In this document: piece after piece, positions 1 to 11,029 of the stretch | Layout: every line of letters begins with the position of its first letter | How positions within the stretch are numbered: position 1 is the first letter of the stretch | NCBI GenBank assembly: GCA_905182545.1 | Contig: CAJJBY010000009.1 | Span: forward strand, 62,001 to 126,000 | Source of the DNA: an uncultured Candidatus Puniceispirillum sp. | Lineage (GTDB): Bacteria > Pseudomonadota > Alphaproteobacteria > Puniceispirillales > Puniceispirillaceae | DNA: 64,000 bases | Reading direction: 5' to 3' | Notes under the pieces: generated by a model | Seen by the model: the letters and a program-made list of their open reading frames with translations, nothing else | Databases searched by the model: none | What the model was told of the DNA's origin: nothing | Translations under genes and position numbers: made by a program

Positions 1-96
1 ATCATCTGTTGCAATCATAGTAAAGGTGGTTTTAGGCAGAAATTAGGCAAAAAAAAGAGGAGCGATTGCCCCCCTTTTTCAATCAGGTCAAACTGT

Positions 97-613
97 TTAG
101 TTCAGAACAGTTGCAGCACGGCGGTTCTTTGCCCATGATTCTTCATTCGAACCAGAAACCGCTGGACGCTCTTTGCCGTATGATACGGTGCGGACACGGG
201 CGGCGTTCAGACCTTTGGCAAGAAGATAATCACGAACAGCCACGGCGCGGCGATCGCCAAGCGCAAGGTTGTATTCGCGGGTGCCACGCTCATCAGCATG
301 ACCTTCGATGATGACAACCATGGTTGGGTTCACATTCAAGAAGGCGGCCTGACGATCCAGAGTGGCTTGCGCCTCACCGGCCAGCTCAGAGCTGTCAAAT
401 CCAAAATACACCGTGTTACCAACCTGTGCCAGCTTTTCAGCGTCGCTCATCTGTGTTGCTGTCGTTGACTCTTGATGAGCTGCTTCCTGCTCCAGCAGCT
501 GTTGCACTGCTTGATGAACTGCCGGAGGCACTGTCAACGGCGACGTTTGAGGCGGTTTCACAGGCGGTGAAAAGGAAAGCTACTGCACAAATAGCGAGAA
601 ATCGTTGAAACAT
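97..613 (-). CDS. pal: Peptidoglycan-associated lipoprotein Pal, apparently frameshifted (lipoprotein signal in one frame, OmpA domain in another)
   Basis: N-terminal frame MFQRFLAICAVAFLFTAC (lipobox) ends at 437; OmpA-like C-terminal frame (VYFGFDSSEL...IIEGHADERGTREYNLALGDRRA) covers 97-561; next to tolB. Confidence 0.85.
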
Positions 614-976
614 CTGTATGCTCCCAAATTGTTTGTCCGGCACACCGGATGGTTTCTAGTTCGCGTTATTAGGTGACCAGCATAAACAACTCGTCATCTA
701 AATGTCACGATATTCATCTAACGGTCGCACCCACAAGACCAGACTCTAGTGGTCTAAATAATGTGTTCTCTATAGCGCAAATTCATAGCAATTGAAACCA
801 AAAAATTGACCAATCACCTATAAAACTAGAATTTTTTGGAAAGACCATCTATCTTCATCGTCAATTAGCATGACGATCATGGCCTTGTCCAAACATCATC
901 AGACAAACGAAAACCCTTCTCCCAAAGCTTGCAAACAGAGATTGTAAAATTTCTTTAACTCGCCAAATTCGTTTGG

Positions 977-2305
977 TTAGCGCAATATAGGAGACCATGC
1001 TGGATCAGACGCATCCGATGGGGTAATGATGCGCTTTTCGTTAAACCCAGTGATATCGATGCGGTAAACATGCGTATCGCCACCACTGCCATCGGTTTCA
1101 AAGGGCTGTTGCTTGAAATACATCAAGACGCGGCCATTTGGCGCCCAAGTCGGCCCCTCAACAAGAAACCCGCTTGCAAGAAGCCGCTCACCAGACCCAT
1201 CAACATTCATCACGCCAATGTAAAATTGGCCATTCGCCATTTTGGTAAAGGCAATGATATCGCCGCGGGGCGACCAAACCGGCGTTGCATAGCGGCCTTG
1301 GTTAAAGCTAATGCGCCGGACATTGGCACCATCAGCATCCATCACATAAAGCTGCTGGCTGCCACCACGATCAGAATTGAAAACGATTTTGGAACCATCA
1401 GGTGAATAGGATGGCGATGTGTCAATTGACGCTGATTGCGTTAGGCGGTTAATCGCTTGGGTTCGCATATCCATTTCATAGATGTCGGTCATGCCATTTT
1501 GCGCAAGGCTCATAATCAATTTATCACCTGATGGTGCAAAGCGGGGCGCAAAGGTCATGCCCGGAAAGGAGCCAAGACGTTCGGTGCGCCCTGTCGCAAT
1601 TTCGAACAGATAGACATTTGGTTCATCATTGAAATAGTTCAGATAGGCAATTTCATTAGCTGTCGGTGAAAAGCGCGGGGTCAAAACCAGATCAGCACCT
1701 GAGGTCAAAAACTGGTGATTATGTCCATCTTGATCCATAATGGCCAACCGCTTTAAACGACGGCTTTGCGAACCCGATTCAGCAACATAGACAACGCGCG
1801 TATCAAAATACCCCCTGTCACCAGTGAATTCTTCATAAACAAAATCGGCAATCTGATGCGAAATCCGGCGAATAGCATTTTGATCGGCATTGCCGCCACC
1901 GCCAGTGATATTGCGCTGGATCACCACATCCCACAGCACAAATTCCACCTGCAACATGCCCGCCGAATCAACATAGGCCGACCCGACAAGAAGCCCCTTG
2001 ACCCCCAAAGGGCTCCAATTGGTGAAATTTGGCCGGATTGACGGCGCTTTTGGTGGCTCGATAAAGGCTGCGCTATCAACCGGCGCAAACAGGCCCGAAC
2101 TTTCCAGATCTTCAGAAATAATCTGGGCGATTTGTTTGCCGACCTCGGACACGACACCATCAGGGCCGGTAAAATTGGCGATCGCTATCGGTGTTGGCGC
2201 GACCTGGCCTTCGGTAATATCAATGCGAAGCTGGGCATGGGCGATATTTCCAAACAGACTAAAACAAGTCGCAATCACAGTTACCAATCGCAAAAACATC
2301 ATCAT
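977..2305 (-). CDS. tolB: Tol-Pal system beta-propeller protein TolB
   Basis: 442 aa, signal peptide, repeated SPxGxxIxF propeller motifs, synteny with pal/tolA. Confidence 0.95.
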   Translation of the reverse strand: MMMFLRLVTVIATCFSLFGNIAHAQLRIDITEGQVAPTPIAIANFTGPDGVVSEVGKQIAQIISEDLESSGLFAPVDSAAFIEPPKAPSIRPNFTNWSPLGVKGLLVGSAYVDSAGMLQVEFVLWDVVIQRNITGGGGNADQNAIRRISHQIADFVYEEFTGDRGYFDTRVVYVAESGSQSRRLKRLAIMDQDGHNHQFLTSGADLVLTPRFSPTANEIAYLNYFNDEPNVYLFEIATGRTERLGSFPGMTFAPRFAPSGDKLIMSLAQNGMTDIYEMDMRTQAINRLTQSASIDTSPSYSPDGSKIVFNSDRGGSQQLYVMDADGANVRRISFNQGRYATPVWSPRGDIIAFTKMANGQFYIGVMNVDGSGERLLASGFLVEGPTWAPNGRVLMYFKQQPFETDGSGGDTHVYRIDITGFNEKRIITPSDASDPAWSPILR

Positions 2306-2370
2306 CGCTAATCTATTCCTATCTATTTACCTGCCGATATGCGCTGTCTGGCGCAAACCATATCACATCA

Positions 2371-3345
2371 TTATCGTGTTAAAAATTTCGGATCAAACCC
2401 GAAGATAAAGCTTTTCCATTGTTCATATTTATCCAAAGGCACCGGCAAAGGCGAACATTTAAACATTGTGCGAATGGCCTCATCGGCGGCAACCCGGTAT
2501 GTCCGGTCGGTGGTAAGTCGCATTTTATTGTCAACCTCGGCAGTCAAAACCTTTCCGTCTCTATCTAACGTGACAATTATGTCAACAATTAGCGTGTTTG
2601 CACCTGCCGTGCCAATTGGCGGCGACCAGCATGATGACACATGCTGGCGAATGCGATCAATGTCGGAAAGGCCAAGCGGGCCAACAACCGGCTTTTCCGG
2701 GGCGCTAATGGCATTACCAGCCGCCGTTGTCAAATTGCTGGTCAAAGTTTCAGCCGCTTTTTTGCGTTCTTTTTCGCGCCGTTTCTTTTCCGTATCTTCA
2801 GATACTGCCTTAGCCTTAGCAAGATTTTGCATCACCCCGCTTAACGCGTCTTTGCGCTGTTTTTGCAACGCTTTCTGGCGTGCCAGCTTATTGATGCGTT
2901 TTGGCGGTGATTGCGGCAGGCGTTTTGGCGCTTTGACTGTCGCGGCAGTTTTCGGCTTTGATTTTGGCGGTGCCGGTGGCTGGGCAATTGCCGGCTTTGG
3001 CTTTGGCTTGGGCGTGATTTTTTGTGGCAGGATTTCTGCTTTTGGATCAGGTGCCTTTGGGGCTGGCTTGGCAACGGGCTTTGGCGCGGGCGGTTTTGCA
3101 CGCGGCGGGGCTGGCGGTGGTGGCGGTGGCGGCTTTTTTGATTTTGCTGCCTTTTGTTCCTTTTTTGCCGTATTGGGTTTATCGCCTTGCGTCAGATTTG
3201 TCGTTGGCACTGATTGCACCATTTCCATCACCACGATGGGTTGTTCGTCGGGAAGATCACGCTTGATTGACGGCAAGCCAATCCACGCCAGTACCGCAAC
3301 ACTGACGTGCAATCCAACCGAAATAATTAGCGAACGACGATCCAT
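2371..3345 (-). CDS. tolA: TolA-like cell envelope protein (Pro/Lys/Ala-rich)
   Basis: N-terminal TM, proline/lysine-rich linker, C-terminal TonB/TolA-like domain, between tolB and tolR; start chosen at MDRRSL. Confidence 0.85.
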   Translation of the reverse strand: MDRRSLIISVGLHVSVAVLAWIGLPSIKRDLPDEQPIVVMEMVQSVPTTNLTQGDKPNTAKKEQKAAKSKKPPPPPPPAPPRAKPPAPKPVAKPAPKAPDPKAEILPQKITPKPKPKPAIAQPPAPPKSKPKTAATVKAPKRLPQSPPKRINKLARQKALQKQRKDALSGVMQNLAKAKAVSEDTEKKRREKERKKAAETLTSNLTTAAGNAISAPEKPVVGPLGLSDIDRIRQHVSSCWSPPIGTAGANTLIVDIIVTLDRDGKVLTAEVDNKMRLTTDRTYRVAADEAIRTMFKCSPLPVPLDKYEQWKSFIFGFDPKFLTR

Positions 3346-3381
3346 CTCTAGCGTTCCACGCAAATTTCCATCAGGCGACCA

Positions 3382-3810
3382 TTATTTCGCTTCAGGAAGC
3401 TGGGCCACTAATGCAACCTTTTCAAATCCGGCTGCCTGAATGCGACCCATAACACCAAGCACATCACCATAGGTCACTGCCTGATCACCCCGCACAAAAA
3501 TACGAACATCAGGATTGGCGTTGGAAATGGCCTTCAGGCGCGGGATCAAAACCTCGGCGTCAACCGCGGCCTCCTGCAAATAAAGACTGCCATCAGCTTT
3601 GATCGAAACCACCAAAGGCGCTGCATCGGCATTGATTGCCCCAGCCTTGGTTTTTGGCAAATCAACCTCAACCCCGACTGTCAAAAGCGGTGCTGTCACC
3701 ATAAATACAATCAGCAGCACCAGCATAACATCAACAAAGGGGGTGACGTTAATCTCGCCCATTGGACGATGCCGCCGCCCACCGGTTGATCGTTTGACTA
3801 CCGCCCCCAT
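3382..3810 (-). CDS. tolR: TolR biopolymer transport protein
   Basis: [19 protein letters not shown] motif of ExbD/TolR. Confidence 0.95.
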   Translation of the reverse strand: MGAVVKRSTGGRRHRPMGEINVTPFVDVMLVLLIVFMVTAPLLTVGVEVDLPKTKAGAINADAAPLVVSIKADGSLYLQEAAVDAEVLIPRLKAISNANPDVRIFVRGDQAVTYGDVLGVMGRIQAAGFEKVALVAQLPEAK

Positions 3811-4535
3811 TATTTGCCGCCTTCATCAAGCTGGCGCGCCAATAGCGTGCTGAATTCCTGCGCAAATGTTTCAAGCCGCGCGCCAAATCGTTCAAGATCA
3901 CCAGCAAATTTATTATAAGCAACAACCGCCGGAATGGCCGCAGCAAGCCCAAGCGCGGTGGCGAAAAGCGCCTCGGCAATTCCGGGCGCAACAACCGCAA
4001 GGCTGGTATTTTTTGACTCGGCAATCGACTGGAACGAACTCATGATTCCCCAGACCGTGCCAAGCAAACCAACAAAAGGCGATACCGAACCGATTGACGC
4101 CAGAAGATTCATCCCGCGTTCCATCCGCTCCATTTCACGCGTGATGGTGAAATTCATCGACCGGTCAATCCGGCTGACCAATGACGCGCGCAAATCGGCA
4201 CGGCCAGAATCGGCAAGCCCGCGCGACGTTGCCCGTCGCCATTCACGCATCGCCGCAACAAACACAATCGACATTGAATCGCGCGGATTGGCGCCGGTAT
4301 CATCATATAGCTTGTCAAGCGATCCACCTGACCAGAAGGCATCTTCAAAGGCCTGCGCCAAACGCCGCTCACGCCGAATGATGGTAATTTTTTCCACCAC
4401 AATCGCCCAGCACCAAACCGATGCCAAAATCAAAAGCAACATGACCAGCTTGACGAAAGGATCCGCCGCCCAGAACAACCCCATAATGCTGAGATCTGCA
4501 CTCGAATGGGTTACCGTCAACTCCACAGAATTCAT
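3810..4535 (-). CDS. tolQ: TolQ proton channel protein
   Basis: MotA/TolQ/ExbB domain ([22 protein letters not shown]). Confidence 0.95.
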   Translation of the reverse strand: MNSVELTVTHSSADLSIMGLFWAADPFVKLVMLLLILASVWCWAIVVEKITIIRRERRLAQAFEDAFWSGGSLDKLYDDTGANPRDSMSIVFVAAMREWRRATSRGLADSGRADLRASLVSRIDRSMNFTITREMERMERGMNLLASIGSVSPFVGLLGTVWGIMSSFQSIAESKNTSLAVVAPGIAEALFATALGLAAAIPAVVAYNKFAGDLERFGARLETFAQEFSTLLARQLDEGGK

Positions 4536-4595
4536 TTATTCACCCTCTGTTTTCGTCCAAATAGCATTTGCGTTCGCACCTTTCGCCGGTGCTGG

Positions 4596-5123
4596 TTATC
4601 CATCTGACAATGCCAGATCGGAAAATTTGGCTTTGACCGCCGCGGGCAGCCGACATATTTTCGGCCGCGTCCCATCTGCCAACGCGACAAGTCCTATGTC
4701 TACGACAAGTCGGGCAAGAATATGGCGGTTTTCACGATTTATGATTTTTTGTTGTAATTTCAGTGATGCGCCGCCAAGCCGAAGCAAGCTGCTTTCAACA
4801 TCAAGAACATCACCAAAACCAGCAGGAAGATGAAAATCAATCACAATCCGGCGCACAACAAAGCCTAATCCGTCATCGGCAAGCATTGCTGGCTGGTCAA
4901 TGCCAAGACATCGAAGCCATGCTGATCTGGCGCGTTCGGCAAAGGCCAGATATTGGGCATGATAAACAATGCCGCCAGCGTCGGTATCTTCATATTGAAC
5001 ACGAAGCGGGTAAAGATGATTGCCAGCGTCAAACAGGCCATCAAGCATGGCATCGGCACCGGCTGCCAGATTGGCATGATCGAAGGTTCCTGCCCGATTT
5101 TTTTGCCGATCACCCACCATCAT
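4596..5123 (-). CDS. ybgC: Tol-Pal associated acyl-CoA thioesterase YbgC
   Basis: Hotdog motif VQYEDTDAGGIVYHAQYLAFAERAR; tol operon context. Confidence 0.93.
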   Translation of the reverse strand: MMVGDRQKNRAGTFDHANLAAGADAMLDGLFDAGNHLYPLRVQYEDTDAGGIVYHAQYLAFAERARSAWLRCLGIDQPAMLADDGLGFVVRRIVIDFHLPAGFGDVLDVESSLLRLGGASLKLQQKIINRENRHILARLVVDIGLVALADGTRPKICRLPAAVKAKFSDLALSDG

Positions 5124-5126
5124 ACC

Positions 5127-6191
5127 CTATTCGATATCTTCCTCATCACCGGCGATTTGCGTTAGAAGATCTAGCTGTTTGGCAGCCGATGCGGGCGGCG
5201 TCATGCCAAGATAGGCCCAGCCACCAACCGATAGGCACCGCCCGCGCGGTGTTCGCATCAATAATCCGGTTTGCATCAAATAAGGTTCAATCACTTCTTC
5301 TAAAACATCACGCTGTTCAGACAATACCGCCGCCAGCGTTTCCACGCCAACCGGCCCACCAGCATAGGATTCGGCCAAACAGGCAAGATAGCGCCGATCC
5401 ATCTGATCAAGGCCATTGGCATCAACTTCAAGCCGGTGCAAAGCGGCATCGGCAACCGCCGCGGTTACGGTTCCCGCGGCTTCGACCGCCGCAATATCGC
5501 GAACCCGCCGCAATAACCGGCCCGCCACACGCGGCGTTCCGCGCGCACGCCCAGCAATTTCGGCCGCCCCATCAGCACCAAGATCAAGCCCAAGCTTGAT
5601 CGCCTGTTTGGTCAGAATAAGTGACAATTCGTCAGGGGCGTAGAACTGCATCCGCATTTGAATGCCAAACCGGTCACGAAGCGGGGTTGTTAATAGCCCC
5701 GATCTTGTAGTGGCACCAACAAGCGTAAATGGCGGCAAATCAATCCGCACTGAACGCGCCGACGGCCCCTCGCCAATGATCAGATCAAGCTGAAAATCTT
5801 CCATCGCCGGGTAAAGAACTTCTTCAACCGCAGGCGCAAGACGATGAATTTCGTCAATAAACAACACATCGCGTGGCCGTAAATTGGTAAGCAGCGCTGC
5901 CAAATCACCCGCCCGCGCAATCACCGGCCCTGATGTTGCCCGAAAGCCAACACCCAATTCAGCAGCAATAATCTGCGCCAAGGTTGTTTTGCCAAGGCCC
6001 GGTGGCCCATGAAGCAAACTGTGATCCATCGCATCACCACGATCGCGCGCGGCATGAATGAATGTTTCAAGATTGCGGCGTCCATTACCCTGCCCGATAA
6101 ATTCGGCAAGCGAGGTTGGCCGCAAGGCATTATCACTTCGTTCTTGGCTATCAGCACCAATCAGGCGGCTGGGGTCATCTGATTGGGTCAT
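5127..6191 (-). CDS. ruvB: Holliday junction helicase RuvB
   Basis: [13 protein letters not shown] Walker A, RuvB C-terminal domain, followed by ruvA and ruvC. Confidence 0.97.
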   Translation of the reverse strand: MTQSDDPSRLIGADSQERSDNALRPTSLAEFIGQGNGRRNLETFIHAARDRGDAMDHSLLHGPPGLGKTTLAQIIAAELGVGFRATSGPVIARAGDLAALLTNLRPRDVLFIDEIHRLAPAVEEVLYPAMEDFQLDLIIGEGPSARSVRIDLPPFTLVGATTRSGLLTTPLRDRFGIQMRMQFYAPDELSLILTKQAIKLGLDLGADGAAEIAGRARGTPRVAGRLLRRVRDIAAVEAAGTVTAAVADAALHRLEVDANGLDQMDRRYLACLAESYAGGPVGVETLAAVLSEQRDVLEEVIEPYLMQTGLLMRTPRGRCLSVGGWAYLGMTPPASAAKQLDLLTQIAGDEEDIE

Positions 6192-6829
6192 GTTCCCATC
6201 TCCCGCAAGGCCGCCGCAATCACATCTGAAAGATTATCATCGCCAGCTTTTGCCTGAACCCGCATTACCGCGCTATGTGCCTCGGCGCGTCCATAGCCAA
6301 GATTGACCAGTGCAGAAACCGCATCACCAAATGATCCAGCGGCGGCACCGTCAAGCCCGCCAGCCGCGCCGCCAGCCGTGCCAGCACCAGAATCACCAAT
6401 CCCCAAGGCCCCACCAAGGCTGGTGATTTTGCCAATTTTCTCCCCAAGTTCATTGACCACACGCTGGGCAATTTTGGGGCCAACACCATCGGCACGCGCC
6501 ACCATTGCCTTGTCACCTGCGATAATGGCATTGGTCAGATCGCTTGGTGATAAAACCGATAAAATCGCCATCGCCGCCTTGGCACCAACGCCCTGAACCG
6601 TGATCAAGAGCCGAAACGCATCGCGTTCAGCCAGATCAAGAAAGCCAAACAGGGTCATGCTGTCTTCGCGAACCTGCATTTCGGTTAAAAGCGTAACCTC
6701 ACCTGCCATTGTGCCAAGCTGGCCTTGTGTGCGACCAGAAATATTGACCGCATAGCCAACCCCCTGAACATCAAGGATCGTTTGCTGATCATCGGTTCGC
6801 ACTATTGTGCCACGCAATTGCGCAATCAT
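6188..6829 (-). CDS. ruvA: Holliday junction protein RuvA
   Basis: [10 protein letters not shown]-terminus, [11 protein letters not shown] and [14 protein letters not shown] helix-hairpin-helix motifs. Confidence 0.96.
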   Translation of the reverse strand: MIAQLRGTIVRTDDQQTILDVQGVGYAVNISGRTQGQLGTMAGEVTLLTEMQVREDSMTLFGFLDLAERDAFRLLITVQGVGAKAAMAILSVLSPSDLTNAIIAGDKAMVARADGVGPKIAQRVVNELGEKIGKITSLGGALGIGDSGAGTAGGAAGGLDGAAAGSFGDAVSALVNLGYGRAEAHSAVMRVQAKAGDDNLSDVIAAALREMGT

Positions 6830-7428
6830 GTCTTGCCCCCATTGCCGGCATCATCTCGGGCAAGCGCCACTGCGATGGCCGCCAAAAGACCACTGGTCGC
6901 TTGTCCCTTGCCCGCTTGTTCCTTCCCCAACTCTACCCCGACTGACGCCGCTGTACCAGCCTCATTGCTGGCGGCAATCGCAATTGCCAGCGCATCGGCA
7001 GCATCGGCATTTTGTGCCGTGACTGCCAACAGACGGGTGACCATATCTTGGATTTGTTTTTTATCGGCAGTGCCAGTGCCAGCAACAGCCTTTTTGACCG
7101 CACGCGCCGAAATTTCGCCAACGCCAAGCCGATTGACGCCACAAGCAAGAATGCCAACGCCGCGCGCCATGCCAAGCCGAAGCGCCGATCCGGCTGATTT
7201 TGCCACAAAAATCTGTTCAATCGCTGCCTGATCGGGCTGGTGAAGGGTGATCACCTCGCAAAGCCCATCAAAAATAATTTGCAGTCGTGACGCATCATCA
7301 AGGGTGGGTTTGGGCTGGATGGCACCATTGGCAATATGCTGCAACCGCCCACCATCAACCGCGATAACGCCCCAGCCGGTGCATCGCAATCCGGGATCGA
7401 TGCCAAGAATCCGCATCATCACCCCCAC
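6826..7428 (-). CDS. ruvC: Crossover junction endodeoxyribonuclease RuvC
   Basis: MRILGIDPGLRCTGWGV and AADALAIAI motifs. Confidence 0.96.
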   Translation of the reverse strand: MGVMMRILGIDPGLRCTGWGVIAVDGGRLQHIANGAIQPKPTLDDASRLQIIFDGLCEVITLHQPDQAAIEQIFVAKSAGSALRLGMARGVGILACGVNRLGVGEISARAVKKAVAGTGTADKKQIQDMVTRLLAVTAQNADAADALAIAIAASNEAGTAASVGVELGKEQAGKGQATSGLLAAIAVALARDDAGNGGKT

Positions 7429-8169
7429 TTAGGCAAGCTTGGCAATGACATCATCCGAAATGTCAAAATTTGACGATACATTCTGCACATCGTCATTATC
7501 ATCAAGCGCATCAAGAAGCTTTAACAAGGTAGAGGCCTGCCCCTCATCAACGGCGATCAAATTTTGCGGTTTCCATGTCAGACCTGATTCTTCGGGCGCA
7601 CCAAATACGGTTTCTAGTGCTTCGCGAACGGCGTTAAAATCATCCGGCGCGCAAGCCACTTCATGCCCAGTTTCATCCGATTCCACATTTTCGGCACCGG
7701 CTTCAAGAACCGCTTCGAACATTGTATCAGCATCGGTCACAGCAGCCGGATAGATGATCTGGCCAACCCGATCAAACATAAAGCTAACCGATCCGGTTTC
7801 ACCAAGTGAACCGCCGAATTTATTAAAGGCGGCGCGCACTTCTGATGCAGTGCGGTTCCGGTTATCGGTCATCGCATCAACGATCAGTGCAGTGCCACCC
7901 GGGCCATAGCCCTCATAGCGGATTTCATCATAATTTTCACCCTCACCGCCCTCGGCGCGTTTGAGCACGCGTTCGATATTATCCTTTGGCATATTGGCAG
8001 CACGAGCCGCCGATAGAGCCGAGCGCAAGCGCGGGTTTGAATCAGGATCGGTGCTGCTTCGGGCGGCGACGGTCAGTTCTTTAATAAGACGACCGAAAAC
8101 CCTGGCGCGTTTTTTGTCCTGCGCACCTTTGCGATGCATGATATTTTTGAATTTGGAATGGCCTGCCAT
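7429..8169 (-). CDS. yebC: YebC/PmpR (TACO1) family protein
   Basis: [23 protein letters not shown]-terminus. Confidence 0.97.
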   Translation of the reverse strand: MAGHSKFKNIMHRKGAQDKKRARVFGRLIKELTVAARSSTDPDSNPRLRSALSAARAANMPKDNIERVLKRAEGGEGENYDEIRYEGYGPGGTALIVDAMTDNRNRTASEVRAAFNKFGGSLGETGSVSFMFDRVGQIIYPAAVTDADTMFEAVLEAGAENVESDETGHEVACAPDDFNAVREALETVFGAPEESGLTWKPQNLIAVDEGQASTLLKLLDALDDNDDVQNVSSNFDISDDVIAKLA

Positions 8170-8339
8170 GATCTCTTATTGCTTTATCTACTTTATTGCG
8201 GGGGTTTGCTTGTCTATTTTCGGCTCAAGCCAACGGCAAGACCCGATCCGCAACGGTATAGCAGATCAAAGCTTAGGGAACCAGCCTTGCCACTCATTTT
8301 TCGTCACAACCATTATGGCTGGCAAAGATAATGCATCGG

Positions 8340-9138
8340 CTAGGCTGACGACAAAACCCCGCCACGGCGAAGCGGATAAATCGCGGTTGCAAGGCCAGTT
8401 TCCGCTGTTTCCACAATCACACCGCTTAGCGTTACCGGCCCAAGCGCGACCGAAAGACGGCTATTGCCACGCCCAAGAAAGCGATCGGTTGCCGCGCCCT
8501 TATCCATGCCAATCACACTATCATAATCGCCGCACATACCAGCATCGGTCTGATAGGCCGTGCCACCTGCCAAAACGCGGTGATCGGCGGTTGGCACATG
8601 CGTATGCGTTCCCACCACAAGCGAGGCTCTGCCATCAGCATAATGAGCCAAGCGCCATTTTTTCCGATGTTGCCTCGCCATGGACGTCAATCAAGATGAA
8701 ATCGGCATCACGGCCAAGCTTGTTGCGAACCAGCGCATCATTCAATGCCGGAAAAACCGGATCATTTACCGCCATGAATAGATTGGTCATCAGATTCACC
8801 GCAACAAGCCGCTTGCCAGCAGCATTCGTCACCTGAACAATGCCTTTTCCCGGGGTGCCTTCAGCCATGTTCAATGGCCGCAGCAACCTTGGTTCAGACG
8901 CGATGTAATCAATAATTTCTTTTTTGTCCCAAACATGATTGCCAGTTGTTAGAACATCAGCACCAGCGGCAAAAAGCGCATCACAGATTTTCGGCGTGAT
9001 GCCAAACCCCCCAGCCGCATTTTCACAATTCACCACGATAAAATCGAGCGCCAACTCATCACGCAGAAGTGGTAATTGTTCAATCACATCATTGCGCGCC
9101 GTCCGGCCAACAATATCTCCCAAAAACAAAACGCGCAT
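8340..9138 (-). CDS. YmdB-family metallophosphoesterase (TIGR00282 type), frameshifted into two ORFs
   Basis: N-terminal ORF 8635-9138 (MRVLFLGDIVGR...TTGNHVWDKKEI...GEATSEKMAL) continues in another frame as ADGRASLVVGTHTHVPTADHRVL...DAGMCGDYDSVIGM (8340-8690). Confidence 0.85.
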
Positions 9139-9255
9139 TACACTCTATCCTTACTGATCTGCCGCCGATTTGCAGCATTGCTTGGCATGTCACGATCACC
9201 TTGGCGTCTACCGCCAGCAAACATCAAAAAGCGGCACCCCAACAGCGGAATCAAA

Positions 9256-9879
9256 TCAATTTTGCGGAGGCACCGGCGTGAACAAACCGGTTGGGCACAG
9301 AACCGCATCAAGCGGCATGTCGTAGGGGCCAACCGGTATTTTGTCCAGCTTTTGACCATCATAGGCAATGCCGATTACCGATAGATGATGCCCCGCGCCC
9401 CTGAGAACAGCAAGCGTGCGATCATAAAAACCACCACCATAGCCAAGCCGCCAGCCAGCCGAATCAAACGCCAGCATCGGTGCCAGAATCACATCAGGAC
9501 GACAAAGCGGCTGATCTGCAGGCGGTTGTTTGGTGCCATAAGGCCCATCATCAAGCCGATCACCAACCGCCCAGCGATGAAAGCGCAAAGGCTGGCCATC
9601 GGCAGGTGTAATGGGCAATGCGGTCGCACAGCCCAAATCGGCAAGCCGCGCCAATAGATCAAGCGGCGATAATTCACTTCGAATGGGGAAATAGGCGGCA
9701 TAAATGCCTTTGCCAAACCGATCAATCAGACGCTCGGCATGTGTTGCCAGCAAGGGCGCGGCATCGGTTTTACTTGCGGCAAGGTGATTGCGATTTTGCG
9801 CCGCCAGCTTGCGGCAGGCCGCTTTGGCTTCGGCTGGATCAAGGTTGGCTTTGGACAAGCCAGACGTCTTTTGTGACAT
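9256..9879 (-). CDS. 5-formyltetrahydrofolate cyclo-ligase
   Basis: RLGYGGGFYDRTLA motif; zapA-6S-fau synteny. Confidence 0.92.
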   Translation of the reverse strand: MSQKTSGLSKANLDPAEAKAACRKLAAQNRNHLAASKTDAAPLLATHAERLIDRFGKGIYAAYFPIRSELSPLDLLARLADLGCATALPITPADGQPLRFHRWAVGDRLDDGPYGTKQPPADQPLCRPDVILAPMLAFDSAGWRLGYGGGFYDRTLAVLRGAGHHLSVIGIAYDGQKLDKIPVGPYDMPLDAVLCPTGLFTPVPPQN

Positions 9880-9904
9880 TCAAGCCTCATGGCCAATAGC
9901 AAGA

Positions 9905-10070
9905 AAGCGGCGGCGACCACCTTAACCGTCGTTGTATCATCCTCTGTGACCTGCTTTGCAGGTGGGTGCCACATAACCAAACCACGGCTCGGCCAGAGGC
10001 AGCTCCCGAGAGAAAATTTATGGCCCCAGGGATTGAATAACTAATCGCGAAAACGCAGCCGTCGCCTAGG
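9905..10070 (-). ncRNA. ssrS: Probable 6S RNA (ssrS)
   Basis: Lies between zapA and the 5-FTHF cyclo-ligase, the usual ssrS position; closing stem GGCGAC/GTCGCC flanks a long imperfect hairpin containing TGGCACCCACCTGCAAAGCAGGT. Confidence 0.6.
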
Positions 10071-10076
10071 CATCAT

Positions 10077-10450
10077 TTAGGGTTTTGTCGCATCAAATGC
10101 AAGCTTTGATGTCAGCTTGGCAATCTTTGTCGCTGCATCTTCCAGAAGCGCCGCAGCCCGATCTTCGGCTGCGTTCGCTTCATCAGCCGATGCGGCTGCC
10201 GCGCGGCCGCTGATGCCGCCGCATTGGATGAGCCATTTGCCGCTGCGGCCGTGCTTGCGCGATCGGCCAGAATAAGTGCCACCATAGCCAGCAACCGCGC
10301 TTCGCCAATCTGGCCAACCGAATCGACAAGCGACTGCATGATCGATTCAACTTCAGCTCCCAAATTGGCAACATGGTCTTCTTCACCGGCACCGCAGCCG
10401 ATCTGATAAGGATGGCCGTTCAACCGGATGGTGACAACTGACTGGCTCAT
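10077..10450 (-). CDS. zapA: Cell division protein ZapA, C-terminus apparently frameshifted
   Basis: MSQSVVTIRLNGHPYQIGCGAGEEDHV...ARLLAMVALILADR; the called ORF ends in basic junk (RQPHRLMKRTQPK), while the neighbouring frame reads AASADEANAAEDRAAALLEDAATKIAKLTSKLAFDATKP*. Confidence 0.8.
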
Positions 10451-10701
10451 TCACTGTCTCCCATGTCGCCAGCATTGGCCGCGCTTGTTTGCGCCGCATC
10501 AATATCGGCAATCACCTGCATGGCTTCGCCAAGCTTGGCCTCAATCCCGCTAACCTCGTCAATCAGCGCAGCAAAATCAGCCTTTGATGGAGTCGCCACA
10601 ATGGCGCTTGAGGCAGACGCCTCGATCGACGATGCAACTGCCGATTCCAATGCCGCAAGGGCATCGCTTAGCTGTTTTTCGGCATTTTGCAATCGCGTCA
10701 T
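10447..10701 (-). CDS. Small coiled-coil protein upstream of zapA (DUF4164-like)
   Basis: 84 aa Ala/Glu-rich helix, overlaps the zapA start. Confidence 0.6.
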   Translation of the reverse strand: MTRLQNAEKQLSDALAALESAVASSIEASASSAIVATPSKADFAALIDEVSGIEAKLGEAMQVIADIDAAQTSAANAGDMGDSE

Positions 10702-11029
10702 TACCTGCCAAATCTCTCTTGCTAACCGTGCTTATTGTTTTCCTATGGCATGCATTACCGCCAAAACAGACAAAACAACAGGCCGGTTTTTTCTCTAGAA
10801 CATAATATGTTACGAACCGAACTTGCCTGATTCACGAATCGAAATAAAGCGCAAAATATGACTTAAGTCAGAAAGACGACCTGTTTGACCACGGTAATCT
10901 TGGCGTTGATGCATTGACGAACGCGCCCAACAAGGGCAAATTGCGGCTCATCAATTACTTGTCGATTATGCCAAAAAAAAACAGCATGATCTTGCCTGAC
11001 ATTCAAACCAGCGATCTTTGGAGGCTACA

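Noticed and set aside
2339-3439. Long plus-strand ORF (366 aa) opposite tolA
   Set aside because: Antisense shadow of the Pro/Lys/Ala-rich tolA sequence; Gly/Phe-rich translation with no family features
3934-4833. 299-aa plus-strand ORF opposite tolQ/ybgC
   Set aside because: Shadow ORF opposing two well-supported genes
4763-5599. 278-aa plus-strand ORF opposite ybgC/ruvB
   Set aside because: Gln/His/Arg-rich translation typical of an antisense frame
7961-8836. 291-aa plus-strand ORF spanning yebC/ymdB
   Set aside because: Overlaps two conserved minus-strand genes and the intergenic gap; no recognisable motifs
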